Numbered from the stretch's first letter, positions 1 through 8,933 are shown. The stretch: DNA of 64,000 nucleotides from Janibacter sp. DB-40 (GCF_029510815.1 NZ_CP120360.1:2046001-2110000); one strand, 5' to 3'. The notes: a model not told the origin generated them from the letters alone. Numbers and translations: made by a program.

Positions 1-86
1 ACACCCTCCTCGTGCGCAGGTCGTCGTGCCCGCGGCCACGGCCCTCCTCGGCGATCGCTTCTGGTGGCCATCACACGCCGGCCGGG

Positions 87-102
87 TAGCGTCCCGTCCG
101 TG
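87..102 (+). promoter_or_regulatory. -10 box and leaderless GTG start of the sensor kinase
   Basis: TAGCGT at 87-92 is followed by 7 nt and then GTG at 100. This is the TANNNT-N6/7-RTG arrangement of actinobacterial leaderless mRNAs, and no Shine-Dalgarno sequence precedes the longer GTG at 64. It favours 100 as the start. Confidence 0.55.
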
Positions 103-1398
103 AGCACTCCCGCCGTCCCGGGACCGGCCGCCCGCCAGACCCGGCACACCCGGCCGGCCGGTCCCGTCGGCGTCCCCGGCGAGGAGACCGTGGCCGGCGG
201 CACGGCCCGCTGGCTGCGGTGGGGCCAGCACGCCCTGCTCGCCGCCCTCGCGGTGGTCTGCCTGACCCGGGCCGTGGCCGCCGGGGCCCACCCGGCCGCG
301 GAGGTGGGGGCCCTGCTCGTCTTCGTGGCCTGGTACCTCGCCGGCATCCCGGTGGCCCGGCGCGGGGTGAGCGGTCCGGTGTGGTTCGTCGTCCTCACGC
401 TCCTGTGGGGTGTCCTCGTCCTCGTCTCCCCGGAGAACGTCTGGCTCGCCTTCCCCCTGTGGCTGCTGGCCGGCCACCTGCTGCCGCTGGCCCACGGCGT
501 GCTCATCTCCGCGGTCGTCCTCGTGGTCGTCGTCGCCGAGCCGGTCCGGCAGGCCGGGACCACCACCTTCGCCGCGGTCATCGGCCCGTTCATCGGGATG
601 GTGGTCGCCCTCGGCATCTCGCGGGCCCAGATGGCCCTCGTGCGGGACGGCATCGAGCGCCAGCGGCTCATCGCCTCGCTCTACGCCGCCCAGGAGGAGA
701 CGGCGGCCCTGACCGACGAGCTCGCCCGGGTGCAGCGCGCGGCGGGCGCCACGAGCGAGCGCACCCGGCTCTCCCGGGACATCCACGACGGCATCGCCCA
801 GGGCTTCTCCTCGATCCTGTTGCTCGCCCGCGCGGCCCGCGGCGAGGATGACCCTGCCCGGGTCCGCGAGCTGCTCGTGCACCTCGAGAGCAGCGCGGCC
901 GAGGGGCTGGAGGAGTCCCGTCGCGTGGTCGGGGCGCTCGCCCCTGCCGACCTGGACGAAGGGGGTCTGCTCGCCGCGCTCCACCGCGTCACCGACCGCT
1001 TCGCCACGGAGAGCGGAGTGAGTGCCCGGCTCGTCACCACCGGCGCCGTCCCACCGGTCCCGACCACGACCGAAGTGGCCCTCGTGCGGTGCGTGCAGGG
1101 CGCCCTGGCCAATGTCCGGGCGCATGCGCGTGCCGGGTCGGTCGTCGTCAGCCTCGACGGGTCCGCCGAGGTGGTCCGTGTGGACGTCGTCGACGACGGG
1201 CAGGGCTTCGACTCCACCGACTGGACGACCCGGGCGCCGCGCTCCGCGGGCGACGGCGGCTACGGCCTGCGCGCCACGCGGGCCCGCCTGCGCGAGCTCG
1301 GCGGCGGGCTGGCCCTCGAGTCGGCGCCCGGTGAGGGGACCGCCCTCTCCGCGTGGCTGCCGGTGCAGAGCTACTCCCCCGATGGAGGTATCCGGTGA
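100..1398 (+). CDS. MacS-like NarL-family sensor histidine kinase
   Basis: This is a membrane sensor histidine kinase of the HisKA_3/HATPase class, 432 aa from the leaderless GTG. The N-terminal half holds about five hydrophobic segments (roughly residues 45-180) with almost no extracytoplasmic loops, so the signal is probably sensed in the membrane. A coiled linker leads to the H-box SRDIHDG, with the phosphoacceptor His at about 229. The ATPase domain follows, with an N-box-like NVRAHARAG and glycine boxes VDDGQGF and GGYGLRATRAR. The response regulator gene overlaps its stop by 3 nt. Topology and pairing resemble actinobacterial MacRS, but that name rests on recall. An in-frame GTG at 64 would add 12 residues. 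Confidence 0.85.
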   Translation: MSTPAVPGPAARQTRHTRPAGPVGVPGEETVAGGTARWLRWGQHALLAALAVVCLTRAVAAGAHPAAEVGALLVFVAWYLAGIPVARRGVSGPVWFVVLTLLWGVLVLVSPENVWLAFPLWLLAGHLLPLAHGVLISAVVLVVVVAEPVRQAGTTTFAAVIGPFIGMVVALGISRAQMALVRDGIERQRLIASLYAAQEETAALTDELARVQRAAGATSERTRLSRDIHDGIAQGFSSILLLARAARGEDDPARVRELLVHLESSAAEGLEESRRVVGALAPADLDEGGLLAALHRVTDRFATESGVSARLVTTGAVPPVPTTTEVALVRCVQGALANVRAHARAGSVVVSLDGSAEVVRVDVVDDGQGFDSTDWTTRAPRSAGDGGYGLRATRARLRELGGGLALESAPGEGTALSAWLPVQSYSPDGGIR

Positions 1399-2018
1399 GC
1401 GCCCGCGTCGTCGTCGTCGAGGACCACCCGGTCACCCGGATGGGGCTCATCGCCCTGCTCGGTCAGGAGGATCGGATCACCGTCGTCGGCGAGGCCGGCA
1501 CCGGCGAGGAGGCGATCGCGCTCGTCGAGCGGGAGCGCCCGGACGTCGTCGTCACCGACCTGCGCCTCGGCGAGGGTCCCGACGGGGTCGCGGTGACCGC
1601 CTCCCTTCGCTCCCGGGTGCCCGCACCCGCGGTGCTCGTGCTCACGACCTACGACACCGACCGCGACATCGTCCGCGCGGTGGAGGCAGGCGCCGCCGGC
1701 TACCTGCTCAAGGACGCCGACCCGGCGGAGATCACCTCCGCGGTCCTGCGCGCCGCTGCCGGGGAGACCGTCCTCTCCCCCGCGCTCGCGCAGCGGGTCG
1801 TCGCCCGCATCTCCCGCCCGCAGGCCCAGCTGTCCGCGCGGGAGGTCGAGATCCTGGCCGCGGTGGCCCGGGGGTTGTCCAACAAGGAGGTCGCCCGCGA
1901 GCTGGTCATCTCCGAGGCGACGGTCAAGACGCACCTCGTGCACGTCTTCACCAAGCTCGACGTCGACTCGCGCACCGCCGCGGTCGCCCGCGCCCGCGAG
2001 GACGGCGTGCTCCCCTGA
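1395..2018 (+). CDS. LuxR/NarL-type response regulator (MacR-like)
   Basis: This 207-aa response regulator is the partner of the kinase just upstream. The receiver domain has the acidic pocket VVEDH, the phosphoacceptor Asp55 in VVVTDLRLGEG, and the switch lysine in LLKDAD. The C-terminal LuxR helix-turn-helix (about 140-200) reads LSAREVEIL...NKEVARELVISEATVKTHL. The start is GTG at 1395, which overlaps the kinase TGA (GTGA) and has GGAGG at 1384-1388. Translation is therefore likely coupled to the kinase. Target genes cannot be read from the window. Confidence 0.88.
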   Translation: MSARVVVVEDHPVTRMGLIALLGQEDRITVVGEAGTGEEAIALVERERPDVVVTDLRLGEGPDGVAVTASLRSRVPAPAVLVLTTYDTDRDIVRAVEAGAAGYLLKDADPAEITSAVLRAAAGETVLSPALAQRVVARISRPQAQLSAREVEILAAVARGLSNKEVARELVISEATVKTHLVHVFTKLDVDSRTAAVARAREDGVLP

Positions 2019-2042
2019 CCTCGCCTCGGCCCGACCCCCGGG

Positions 2043-2717
2043 TCAACCGGTCGCCGGCTTGAGCCGGTAACCCACTCCCCGCACCGTCAGGATGCGCTCG
2101 GCGCCGATCTTGGAGCGCAGCGAGCGCACGAAGACGTCGACGACGTTGGATCCCGGGTCGAAGTCCATGTCCCAGACCATGCCGAGCAGCTGCTCGCGGG
2201 AGAGGACCTGGTCGGCGTGCTCGACGAAGGCTTCCAGGAGGGAGAACTCCCGGGCGGTCAGCTCCACCTCCCGGCCGGCCACCCGGGCGGTGCGCCGCCG
2301 GATGTCGAGGCTGAGGTCACCGGCGGTCAGGGTCGCCTCCTCGGCGGGGGCGGCGCCTCCTTCGCGCAGGCGCAGCCGGACCCGGGCGAGCAGCTCGGCG
2401 AACTGGAAGGGCTTGGTCATGTAGTCGTTGGCCCCGCCCTCGAGCCCGGTCACCGTGTCGTCGACGCCGTCCCGGGCGGTGAGGATGATGACCGGGATCG
2501 CCACACCGTCCCCCCGCAGACGACGCAGCACCTCGAAGCCGTCGAGCCCCGGCAGCCCCACGTCCAGGACGAGTAGGTCGAAGGCCCCCGTCGCCGCGAG
2601 CGCCCAGGCCTGCCGCCCGTCGGCGGTGATCGTCGTCTGGTAGCCACTGGCGCGCAGGCCCTTGTCGACGAAGCTCGAGATCTGCTCGTGGTCCTCGGCG
2701 ATGAGGATCGCGCTCAT
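2043..2717 (-). CDS. OmpR/PhoB-type response regulator
   Basis: This 224-aa DNA-binding response regulator has a receiver domain with AEDH, the phosphoacceptor Asp52 (LLVLDVGLPGLDG) and the switch motif MTKPF. A winged-helix Trans_reg_C domain follows (about 125-222), with the typical LTAREFSLLE and VRGVGYRLKP ending. It is the last gene of a three-gene unit. Its ATG overlaps the stop of the kinase gene in an ATGA, so the two are translationally coupled. It converges with the MacR-like regulator 24 nt away. Confidence 0.9.
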   Translation of the reverse strand: MSAILIAEDHEQISSFVDKGLRASGYQTTITADGRQAWALAATGAFDLLVLDVGLPGLDGFEVLRRLRGDGVAIPVIILTARDGVDDTVTGLEGGANDYMTKPFQFAELLARVRLRLREGGAAPAEEATLTAGDLSLDIRRRTARVAGREVELTAREFSLLEAFVEHADQVLSREQLLGMVWDMDFDPGSNVVDVFVRSLRSKIGAERILTVRGVGYRLKPATG

Positions 2718-4228
2718 GACCCCTCCTGGGTGCTCGGTTGCAGGTCGACGCGGGTGTCGTCCCGACCATCATGGTCGCCGGGTCCCGCCGGGACGGGCAG
2801 GACGATGGTGAAGACGGCTCCGGTGCCGGGCTCACCACCGACGGTGACGCGGCCGCCGTGCCCCTCCGCGATGGCCCGCACGATCGCCAGTCCGAGGCCG
2901 GCGCCGCTGTGGCGGCGGCCGTCGGGCGGCTCCCCGTGGCTGAACCGCTCGAAGATGCGGTCCCGGTCAGCGTGTGGCACGCCCGGCCCCGTGTCGGAGA
3001 TGCCGACCGCGAGCGCCCGACCGAGCTGCGGGTCGTCGACGAACTGCGAGGTCAACGTGACCACATCGTCCTCACGCGTGTGCTGGACGGCGTTCTGGGC
3101 CAGCTGCAGCACGGCCTGCGTGATGCGTTCGGCGTCCAGCGCCGCCTCCCCCTCGGCGATGCGCCCGACCTGCCACCGGCGGGGCGCGAGCGCCGAGATC
3201 TTGGCCTCGAGGGCGACGGTGAGCATGGAGACGTCCACACCCTCGACGGGTCGGATGAAGTCGGGGCGGTCGGCCTTGGCCAGGGCGAGGAGGTCGGTGA
3301 CGATCCGGCTCATCCGGTCCAGCTCCTGGGTGACCACGCGCATCGTCACCTCCCTCGAGGCGGGGTCGTCGTCCATGAGCTCGAGGTGACCACGGATGAC
3401 CGTGATCGGTGTGCGCAGCTCGTGGCCGGCGTCGTCGACGAAGCGCTGCTCCGCCCGGAAGGCCTCCTCCAGCCGGTCGAGCATGCGGTTGAAGGTCGAG
3501 GCCAGTCCCGACACGTCGTCGTCCCCGACGTCGATGCGGCGGGTGAGGTCGTGCTCGGTGATCTCCTCGGCCGCCGCGTGCACGAGACGCACCGGACGCA
3601 GCAGTCGGCCGGCGACGACCCAGGAGACCACGCCCGCGAGGAGGAGGGCGAACACCGAGGCCATCACGAGCATGCGGACGGTCTGGTCCGCCTCGGTCAT
3701 CGCCGGCTCCGTGAAGGACGTCACCAGAAGCACGGCGTCCTCGCCGTCGGCGACCTCGACGATGGTCCGGGCCCACCGCATCTCTCCGGCCGCGGTCTCG
3801 TGGGCGCCGGACGCGGAGCGTATGGTCTGCTCGAGCAGCTCCTGGTCACGGGTGAGGTCGTACTCCTCGGCCGTGGGTGCCCGGGCGCCGCGGGAGATGG
3901 TGACGGTGCCCTCGGTGCCCACGTACCCGACGAGCATCTCGTCGGGGCTGGGCTGCTGCCGGGACAGGTAGACCTGCAGGAGGCGCTCGGCCGAGGTGAA
4001 GGGACGCGAGGTCTCCGGGTCCACCCCCTCCTGGGTGAATGTGCGGAACTCCTGGATCTCCTGGGTGACATCGGCGTTGGCACGGTCGGTCACCGACAGG
4101 CGCAGGGTCTCGTGCACGACGATGACGACGGAGAGCAGGGTCACGAAGAGGATGAGCACCATCCAGCCCACGATGGTCTCGCGGGACAGCCGGGGACGGC
4201 GTCGCCGCGTGGGGGCCTCAGTCGTCAT
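2714..4228 (-). CDS. HAMP-containing sensor histidine kinase
   Basis: This 504-aa membrane kinase is the partner of the OmpR-type regulator. A basic N-terminus is followed by TM1 (about 21-39), an extracytoplasmic sensor region of about 145 residues, TM2 (about 186-208), HAMP (208-258), HisKA with H269 in DDAGHELRTP, and a HATPase_c domain with N-box QNAVQH and glycine boxes SDTGPGVP and GAGLGLAIVRAI. The extracytoplasmic domain matches no sensor fold I recognise. Its ATG overlaps by one base (TGATG) the stop of the Asp-rich stalk protein gene. This places that protein in the same transcript and suggests it is an accessory to sensing. Confidence 0.9.
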   Translation of the reverse strand: MTTEAPTRRRRPRLSRETIVGWMVLILFVTLLSVVIVVHETLRLSVTDRANADVTQEIQEFRTFTQEGVDPETSRPFTSAERLLQVYLSRQQPSPDEMLVGYVGTEGTVTISRGARAPTAEEYDLTRDQELLEQTIRSASGAHETAAGEMRWARTIVEVADGEDAVLLVTSFTEPAMTEADQTVRMLVMASVFALLLAGVVSWVVAGRLLRPVRLVHAAAEEITEHDLTRRIDVGDDDVSGLASTFNRMLDRLEEAFRAEQRFVDDAGHELRTPITVIRGHLELMDDDPASREVTMRVVTQELDRMSRIVTDLLALAKADRPDFIRPVEGVDVSMLTVALEAKISALAPRRWQVGRIAEGEAALDAERITQAVLQLAQNAVQHTREDDVVTLTSQFVDDPQLGRALAVGISDTGPGVPHADRDRIFERFSHGEPPDGRRHSGAGLGLAIVRAIAEGHGGRVTVGGEPGTGAVFTIVLPVPAGPGDHDGRDDTRVDLQPSTQEGS

Positions 4229-4668
4229 CAGTCGTCGCCATCGTCGCCGTCATCGTCGTCATCATCATCGTCGTCCCCGTCGTCATCATCATCGTCGTAG
4301 ACCGGCGGGGGCGGCGCCTGGGTTCGCGTCACGGAGGGCTGCGGTGTCCAGGTGGGACGGGGCGTGGAGGTGGGCCGGGGCGTGGAGGTGGGCCGGGGCG
4401 TCGACGGCGTGGTGGAGGTCGGGGCCGGCGCGGGCTGCGACGTGGACGAGGACGTCGATGTCGAGGAGGACGAGGAGGACGAGGAGGACGTCGAGGACGT
4501 GCTGGACGTCGGCGAGATCGTACTCGTCGTCAACCGGACCGGCCCCTCCTCGACGGGCGGGGGATCGGCCGGCGCGGCAGCGACGCGGAAGCCGAGGAAC
4601 ACGAGCAGGGGCACGCTGAGCATCGCGACGAGGAGCATGCCCTCGCGTCCGATGCGCCAGCGGTTCAT
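4228..4668 (-). CDS. Membrane-anchored Ser/Thr/Pro-rich stalk protein with poly-Asp tail
   Basis: No family is recognised for this 146-aa protein. It has a basic N-terminus (NRWRIGREG) and one hydrophobic segment (about 10-32) that acts as a membrane anchor or uncleaved signal. Next come a Ser/Thr run (about 46-78), a Pro/Thr-rich region with TPRPTS repeats (about 79-120), and a final 23 residues that are almost all Asp with a few Gly. The likely topology is an extracytoplasmic, possibly O-glycosylated stalk ending in an acidic, metal-binding tail. It is the first gene of the unit with the HAMP kinase (TGATG overlap). The role as a sensor accessory is inferred. A far-upstream TAGGGT (4740-4745) could be its -10. 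Confidence 0.7.
   Translation of the reverse strand: MNRWRIGREGMLLVAMLSVPLLVFLGFRVAAAPADPPPVEEGPVRLTTSTISPTSSTSSTSSSSSSSSSTSTSSSTSQPAPAPTSTTPSTPRPTSTPRPTSTPRPTWTPQPSVTRTQAPPPPVYDDDDDDGDDDDDDDDDGDDGDD
4346..4399 (+). repeat. Three 18-bp tandem repeats in the stalk-protein gene
   Basis: The 18-bp unit (read on the + strand as GTGGAGGTGGGCCGGGGC) is exact at 4364-4381 and 4382-4399, with a diverged copy at 4346-4363. It encodes the TPRPTS peptide repeat. Copy number could vary by slippage. Confidence 0.85.
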
Positions 4669-4792
4669 GACGCGGCTGCGGTGCTGGTGCGGTCTGGACG
4701 GATCATCACGGGCCCTCGGTCGGTCTGTCGGTGGGTCCGACCCTAGGAAGTGGGCATGAGCCGTGCGTGAAGGTCACATGAGGACATCTTCA

Positions 4793-6130
4793 TCAACCGC
4801 GGTCGGGCGACCCCTCGGCCGCCGGCAGCATCGGGTCCGGCACGGCCCGGGTGATGAGGTTGACTCCTCGCATGAGGTGGAAGCATACGAGCGCCGCCGC
4901 GGTCCCCAGCGCGATGCCGGCGAACTGCAGCTGGCCGAGCTGCCACGTGTAGTCGGCGACGCCGATGATCAGCGCGAGCGCCCCGGTCATGAGGTTGATC
5001 GGGTTGCCGAAGTCGACCCGCGCCTCGATCCAGATCTTGGCGCCGAGCAAGCCGATCATCCCGTAGAGGACGGTCCCGGCGCCGCCGAGCACGCCCTGGG
5101 GGACGGTGGCGATGGCCTCGCCGAACTTCGGCGAGAAGGACAGCAGCAGGGCCACGACGGCGGCCACCCAGTAGGCCGCCGTGGAGTAGACGCGGGTGGC
5201 CGCCATGACGCCGATGTTCTCCGCGTAGGTCGTGGTGCCCGAGCCGCCGCCGCTGCCGGCGAGGGTGGTCGCCAGGCCGTCGGCGATGAGCGCGCGGCCG
5301 GTCACCGGGTCGAGGTCCTCCCCGGTCATGGACGCGACGGAGCGCACGTGCCCGACGTTCTCGGCGACGAGGACGAGGACGACGGGGACGAAGAGGCCGG
5401 CGACGGCGATGTCGAGGTCGGGTGCGGTGAAGGTCGGTAGGCCGACCCACCCGGCCGTCTCGACCTTCGCGAAGTCGACCTCGCCGCGCAGCACGGCCGT
5501 GAGGTAGCCGGCACCGACACCGACGAGGATCGCGATGCGGGAGAAGAGCGTGCGGGTGGCCACCGTGACGAGCACGATCCCGGCGACGGTGACGAGGCCG
5601 GTCACCGGGGAGGCCATGAAGTTGTCCTTCGCGCTCGGGGCGAGGTTGAGGCCGATGAGCGCGACGATCGCACCCGTGACCATCGGCGGCATGATCGCCC
5701 GCAGCCACCGGTCCCCGGCCACCTGGACGAGCACACCGATGAGCGCCAGGGTCAGCCCGGCCATCATGACGCCGCCGAGGGCGGTCGGCAGGTCGTGGCT
5801 CTGCGTCGCCGCGGTCAGCGGCGCGATGAAGGCGAAGGAGCTGCCGAGATAGCTCGGCACCCGGCCGGCCGTGATGACCAGGAAGAGCATCGTGCCGATG
5901 CCGCTGAAGAAGAGCGTCGTCGCGGGAGGGAGGTTCGTCAGCAGCGGCACGAGGAAGGTCGCGCCGAACATCGCGACGACGTGCTGGGCGCCGAGCCCGA
6001 TCGTGCGGCCCCACGAGAGCCGCTCGCCCGGCATGACCACCTCGCCGGGCCGGACCGCGCGGCCGTCTCCGTGGAGGGTCCAGCCGAGGCCGAAGGGGGA
6101 ACGGGTTCCGGTGTCGGGGCGTCGCGGCAT
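4793..6130 (-). CDS. uraA: Uracil permease, NCS2 family
   Basis: This 445-aa nucleobase:cation symporter takes up uracil across the cytoplasmic membrane for pyrimidine salvage. It has about 12-14 hydrophobic segments and the NCS2 landmarks: the early QHVVAMFGATFLVPLLT, the PSYLGSSFAFI segment, and the GGSGTTTYAENIGVMAATRVYS motif around TM10. The start ATG at 6130 has a TAGCAT -10 box 7 nt upstream and no Shine-Dalgarno, so the mRNA is probably leaderless. No PyrR-type attenuator is visible. Xanthine or other NCS2 substrates are less likely because of the UraA-like N-terminal motif. Confidence 0.88.
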   Translation of the reverse strand: MPRRPDTGTRSPFGLGWTLHGDGRAVRPGEVVMPGERLSWGRTIGLGAQHVVAMFGATFLVPLLTNLPPATTLFFSGIGTMLFLVITAGRVPSYLGSSFAFIAPLTAATQSHDLPTALGGVMMAGLTLALIGVLVQVAGDRWLRAIMPPMVTGAIVALIGLNLAPSAKDNFMASPVTGLVTVAGIVLVTVATRTLFSRIAILVGVGAGYLTAVLRGEVDFAKVETAGWVGLPTFTAPDLDIAVAGLFVPVVLVLVAENVGHVRSVASMTGEDLDPVTGRALIADGLATTLAGSGGGSGTTTYAENIGVMAATRVYSTAAYWVAAVVALLLSFSPKFGEAIATVPQGVLGGAGTVLYGMIGLLGAKIWIEARVDFGNPINLMTGALALIIGVADYTWQLGQLQFAGIALGTAAALVCFHLMRGVNLITRAVPDPMLPAAEGSPDRG

Positions 6131-6137
6131 GGGCCGA

Positions 6138-6143
6138 ATGCTA
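6138..6143 (-). promoter_or_regulatory. -10 box of uraA (leaderless)
   Basis: TAGCAT on the minus strand lies 7 nt before the ATG of uraA, matching TANNNT spacing for leaderless mRNA. Confidence 0.5.
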
Positions 6144-6161
6144 ACCGTCTGCGGCGGTGCG

Positions 6162-6701
6162 TCAGCGACCGAGGATGCGCGCCCAGAAGTTCCGCCCCCG
6201 CGGCATGACCACCAGTTCGGGCTCGGTCTCCGGGGTGGGCGGCTCCGCGCGCAGGGGCCCGACGAGCAGGGCCGACCCGGGCGCCGGCCCCTCCAGTGTC
6301 GTCGGGTCGATGCTCCACTCCGCTGCGAGCGCGGGCAGGTCGTCTCGTCCGAGGTCGACCTCGCGCTGGACGGTGCCGCGCTCGACGAGGAGGCAGTGTC
6401 GCGACCCGTCGTCGGCCCGGCCGAAGGACTGCACCCCGGTGCCGAGCATGGCCGACAGCGTCGTGATCCGTGCCGTGGACGGGTGCGCCACGTCCTGGCC
6501 GAGGACGAGCGTCCACCTGCCGCCGACCCCAGGCATCGGGGGCAGCACGGCCGTCGCGCTGCCGAGGGCCTCGCGGACGGCTGCGTCGACCTCGGTCACC
6601 CGGCCGTCGGTGAGGCCGAGCGCCTCGAGGACGACACCCTGCGCCCGGTCCCGGACGGCCAACCAGCTCTGCTCCGTGCCGAAGGGCTCCAACGCGCTCA
6701 C
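6162..6701 (-). CDS. Hypothetical protein coupled to a GNAT gene
   Basis: This 179-aa soluble protein has no family that I recognise. There is no signal peptide or membrane segment. The middle carries an antiparallel-looking stretch (RWTLVLGQDVAHPSTARITTLSAML), and the tail ends in a basic GRNFWARILGR. Its GTG start overlaps the GNAT stop in a GTGA, so it is co-translated with that acetyltransferase and may act with it or be its substrate (inferred). Codon use looks like its neighbours, with no sign of transfer. Confidence 0.75.
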   Translation of the reverse strand: MSALEPFGTEQSWLAVRDRAQGVVLEALGLTDGRVTEVDAAVREALGSATAVLPPMPGVGGRWTLVLGQDVAHPSTARITTLSAMLGTGVQSFGRADDGSRHCLLVERGTVQREVDLGRDDLPALAAEWSIDPTTLEGPAPGSALLVGPLRAEPPTPETEPELVVMPRGRNFWARILGR

Positions 6702-7711
6702 AGCGACCTCGCCATGATCACGCCGTCGCGGTCGTCCCCCGCCGCCACGCGGAGCGCGCCCGGCACCCGGCCGACCTCGGTGTAGCCGTACTGCGTGTAG
6801 AACTCACCCAGACCGGTACCGCCCCGGTAGTCCAGCGTCACCAGCTCGACACCGCGCTCGCGGGCCGCCCGGTGCACGCCCGCCATGAGGAGTGCGCCGT
6901 AGTTGGTGCCGCGTCGGGCAGGGTCGGTCATGATCCGCTCGATGTTGGCCCCGTGGCGCGTGAGCGCCCCCGTGGAGCCGACGAGGAAGCCGAAACCGAG
7001 CAGCTCGCCCAGCGGGGAGTTCAGCGACACGCACACGGTGTCGCCGCTCGCCATCCGGGCCGTGTACCCGTCGAGCACCGGCGCGACGTCCTCCGCGGTG
7101 GCGCCGGGCAGGAAGCCGACCGACCCACCGGCCTCGGTGACCTCGAGCCACATCGCGAGCATCGCCTCACGGGCCCGCGTCGGGGTGCGCTCGGCGACCC
7201 GGATGTACGGGAGCTCCAGGACCTGCCAGTCCCCCTCCTCGGAGGTGTGGTCGAGCTCCGGCACGCGCACCAGCCCCGCGGACCGGACGGCCGAGCGGGT
7301 CGCGGTGTCCTCCGGCGCGATCCGGATGCGCACCGGCAGGTCGGGCAGCCACTCGATCGCGTGGGCGGTGGCCAGGCGCAGGGCCCGCGCCCCGAGGTCC
7401 TCGCTGCCGGGCCCCTCGAGCATGCGCAGGGTGAGCCGGATGAACTCCGCGTGCCCGCGCAGGCCGACGAAGCCGGCGCTGCTGCCGTGGGCGTCCCGCA
7501 CGATCCATGTCCCGTACCCGTGCTCGTCCCAGTGCTCTCGCCAGGTGGCGACGATCTGCGCCGGTCGCTCCGCGTCATCGGGGACGTCCATCATCTGCGC
7601 CACGAGCGTGACGTCCTCGTCCACGGGAGCGTGCAGCGCGAGCGCGTCGGTGGTGACGGCGCGGGGCACCGCATGTCCGTCCTCGGTCGTCGTGAACTGC
7701 GAGTAACTCAC
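6698..7711 (-). CDS. Tandem-GNAT N-acetyltransferase
   Basis: This 337-aa protein appears to contain two GNAT folds. The N-terminal one (about 15-165) is diverged (GTWIVRDAHGSSAGFVGLRG). The C-terminal one (about 180-335) has a recognisable acetyl-CoA-binding region, IMTDPARRGTNYGALLMAGVHRAARERG, and the closing FYTQYGYTEVGRVPGALRV. The start is GTG 7711, giving VSYSQFTTTED, with GAGG about 12 nt upstream. The longer reading upstream is not protein-like. The substrate is unknown. It is divergent from the methyltransferase at 7827, with about 115 nt for both promoters. Confidence 0.8.
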   Translation of the reverse strand: MSYSQFTTTEDGHAVPRAVTTDALALHAPVDEDVTLVAQMMDVPDDAERPAQIVATWREHWDEHGYGTWIVRDAHGSSAGFVGLRGHAEFIRLTLRMLEGPGSEDLGARALRLATAHAIEWLPDLPVRIRIAPEDTATRSAVRSAGLVRVPELDHTSEEGDWQVLELPYIRVAERTPTRAREAMLAMWLEVTEAGGSVGFLPGATAEDVAPVLDGYTARMASGDTVCVSLNSPLGELLGFGFLVGSTGALTRHGANIERIMTDPARRGTNYGALLMAGVHRAARERGVELVTLDYRGGTGLGEFYTQYGYTEVGRVPGALRVAAGDDRDGVIMARSL

Positions 7712-7826
7712 GGGCCCATGGTGCCTCAGCGCCTCGTCGTTGGCCACGGCGCGGTGTTCGGCGCGTCTGTTGCGCCGGCATGATCGGGAGCACAATGGAA
7801 GGGTGCTGCGACACGGAGGTCTGACC

Positions 7827-8933
7827 ATGACCGAGCACACCCTGACAGCCGATGCCCTCGCCGAGCGCTTCTTCGGCTCCGCCCTGGGGGCGGTCGAGCT
7901 GATGTCCGTCTACGTGGGAGACCGCTTGGGGTGGTACCGCGCCCTGGTCGACGACGGCCCCGCGACGGCACCACGTCTTGCCGAGCGCACGAGCACCCAT
8001 CCGCGTTATGCCCGGGAATGGTTGGAGCAGCAGGCCGTCTCCGGTCTCCTCACCGTCACGTCCGACGCGAGCGTGGTGGACGGCGACGCACGCGTCTACT
8101 CCATCCCGCCTGCGACGGTCGAGGTCATGACCGGGGAGGGAAGCGTCAACTACCTCGCGCCCCTGGCCCGCATGTTCGGCGGGGTCGCGCCGCTCCTGCC
8201 GGCCCTGCTCGGGGCCTACCGCGACGGCGGCGGAGTGAGCTGGGCGAGCATGGGCGTGGACGCGCGTGAGTCGCAGTCCGACATGAATCGTCCGTGGTTC
8301 GAAAACCACCTCGCCGATGCGCTCAGCCGTGCCGATGACCTCCACGCGACGCTCTCGCGGCCCGGGGCCGCTGTCCTCGACGTCGGGTGCGGGGGTGGCT
8401 GGTCGACGATCGCCCTGGCGAGGGCCTACCCGTCAGCGACCTTCCACGGCATCGACATCGATGAGGCCACCGTGGCCATGGCCAGGGACAACGTCACCCG
8501 AGCGGGCCTGGCGGACCGGATCCACGTCACCTGCGCAGATGCGGCCGAGCCCCTGCCCGGCCCGTTCACCGCGGCGTTCGCCTTCGAGTGCGTGCACGAC
8601 ATGCCCCAGCCGGTGGGGGTCCTCTCCTCGGTCCGCACCGCGCTCGCGCCGGGCGCACCGGTGGTGGTCATGGACGAGGCGGCGGCCGAGACCTTCGCCC
8701 CGGACGGTGACGAGGTCGAGCGCCTGCTCTACGGGTTCAGCCTCTTCGTCTGCCTCCCCGACAGCATGTCCCACGACCCGACGGTGGCGACGGGAACCGT
8801 CATCCGCGAGGCGACGGTGCGCCAGATCGCCTCCAATGCCGGGTACGCCTCCGTCGACGTGCTGCCGATCGACGACTTCGGCTTCTGGCGCTTCTACCGA
8901 CTCGGCACCGGGGCCCCGGTGGAGCAGACCTGA
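7827..8933 (+). CDS. Class I SAM-dependent methyltransferase with N-terminal winged helix
   Basis: This 368-aa protein has an N-terminal winged-helix dimerisation region (about 1-95: LAERTSTHPRYAREWLEQQAVSGLL) and a Rossmann methyltransferase domain. Motif I is VLDVGCGGGWSTIALARAYP, followed by FHGIDIDEATVAMARDN and CADAAEPL. The layout is that of the mycobacterial Rv2258c-type family, which is often mislabelled as a regulator because of its N-terminus. The acceptor is unknown. The start ATG at 7827 follows a GGAGG Shine-Dalgarno at 7815-7819. It is a single gene between divergent and co-directional neighbours. Confidence 0.85.
   Translation: MTEHTLTADALAERFFGSALGAVELMSVYVGDRLGWYRALVDDGPATAPRLAERTSTHPRYAREWLEQQAVSGLLTVTSDASVVDGDARVYSIPPATVEVMTGEGSVNYLAPLARMFGGVAPLLPALLGAYRDGGGVSWASMGVDARESQSDMNRPWFENHLADALSRADDLHATLSRPGAAVLDVGCGGGWSTIALARAYPSATFHGIDIDEATVAMARDNVTRAGLADRIHVTCADAAEPLPGPFTAAFAFECVHDMPQPVGVLSSVRTALAPGAPVVVMDEAAAETFAPDGDEVERLLYGFSLFVCLPDSMSHDPTVATGTVIREATVRQIASNAGYASVDVLPIDDFGFWRFYRLGTGAPVEQT

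Noticed and set aside
4451..4500. GAGGAC-type repeats as a regulatory microsatellite
   Set aside because: They are in frame and simply encode the Ser/Thr run of the stalk protein.
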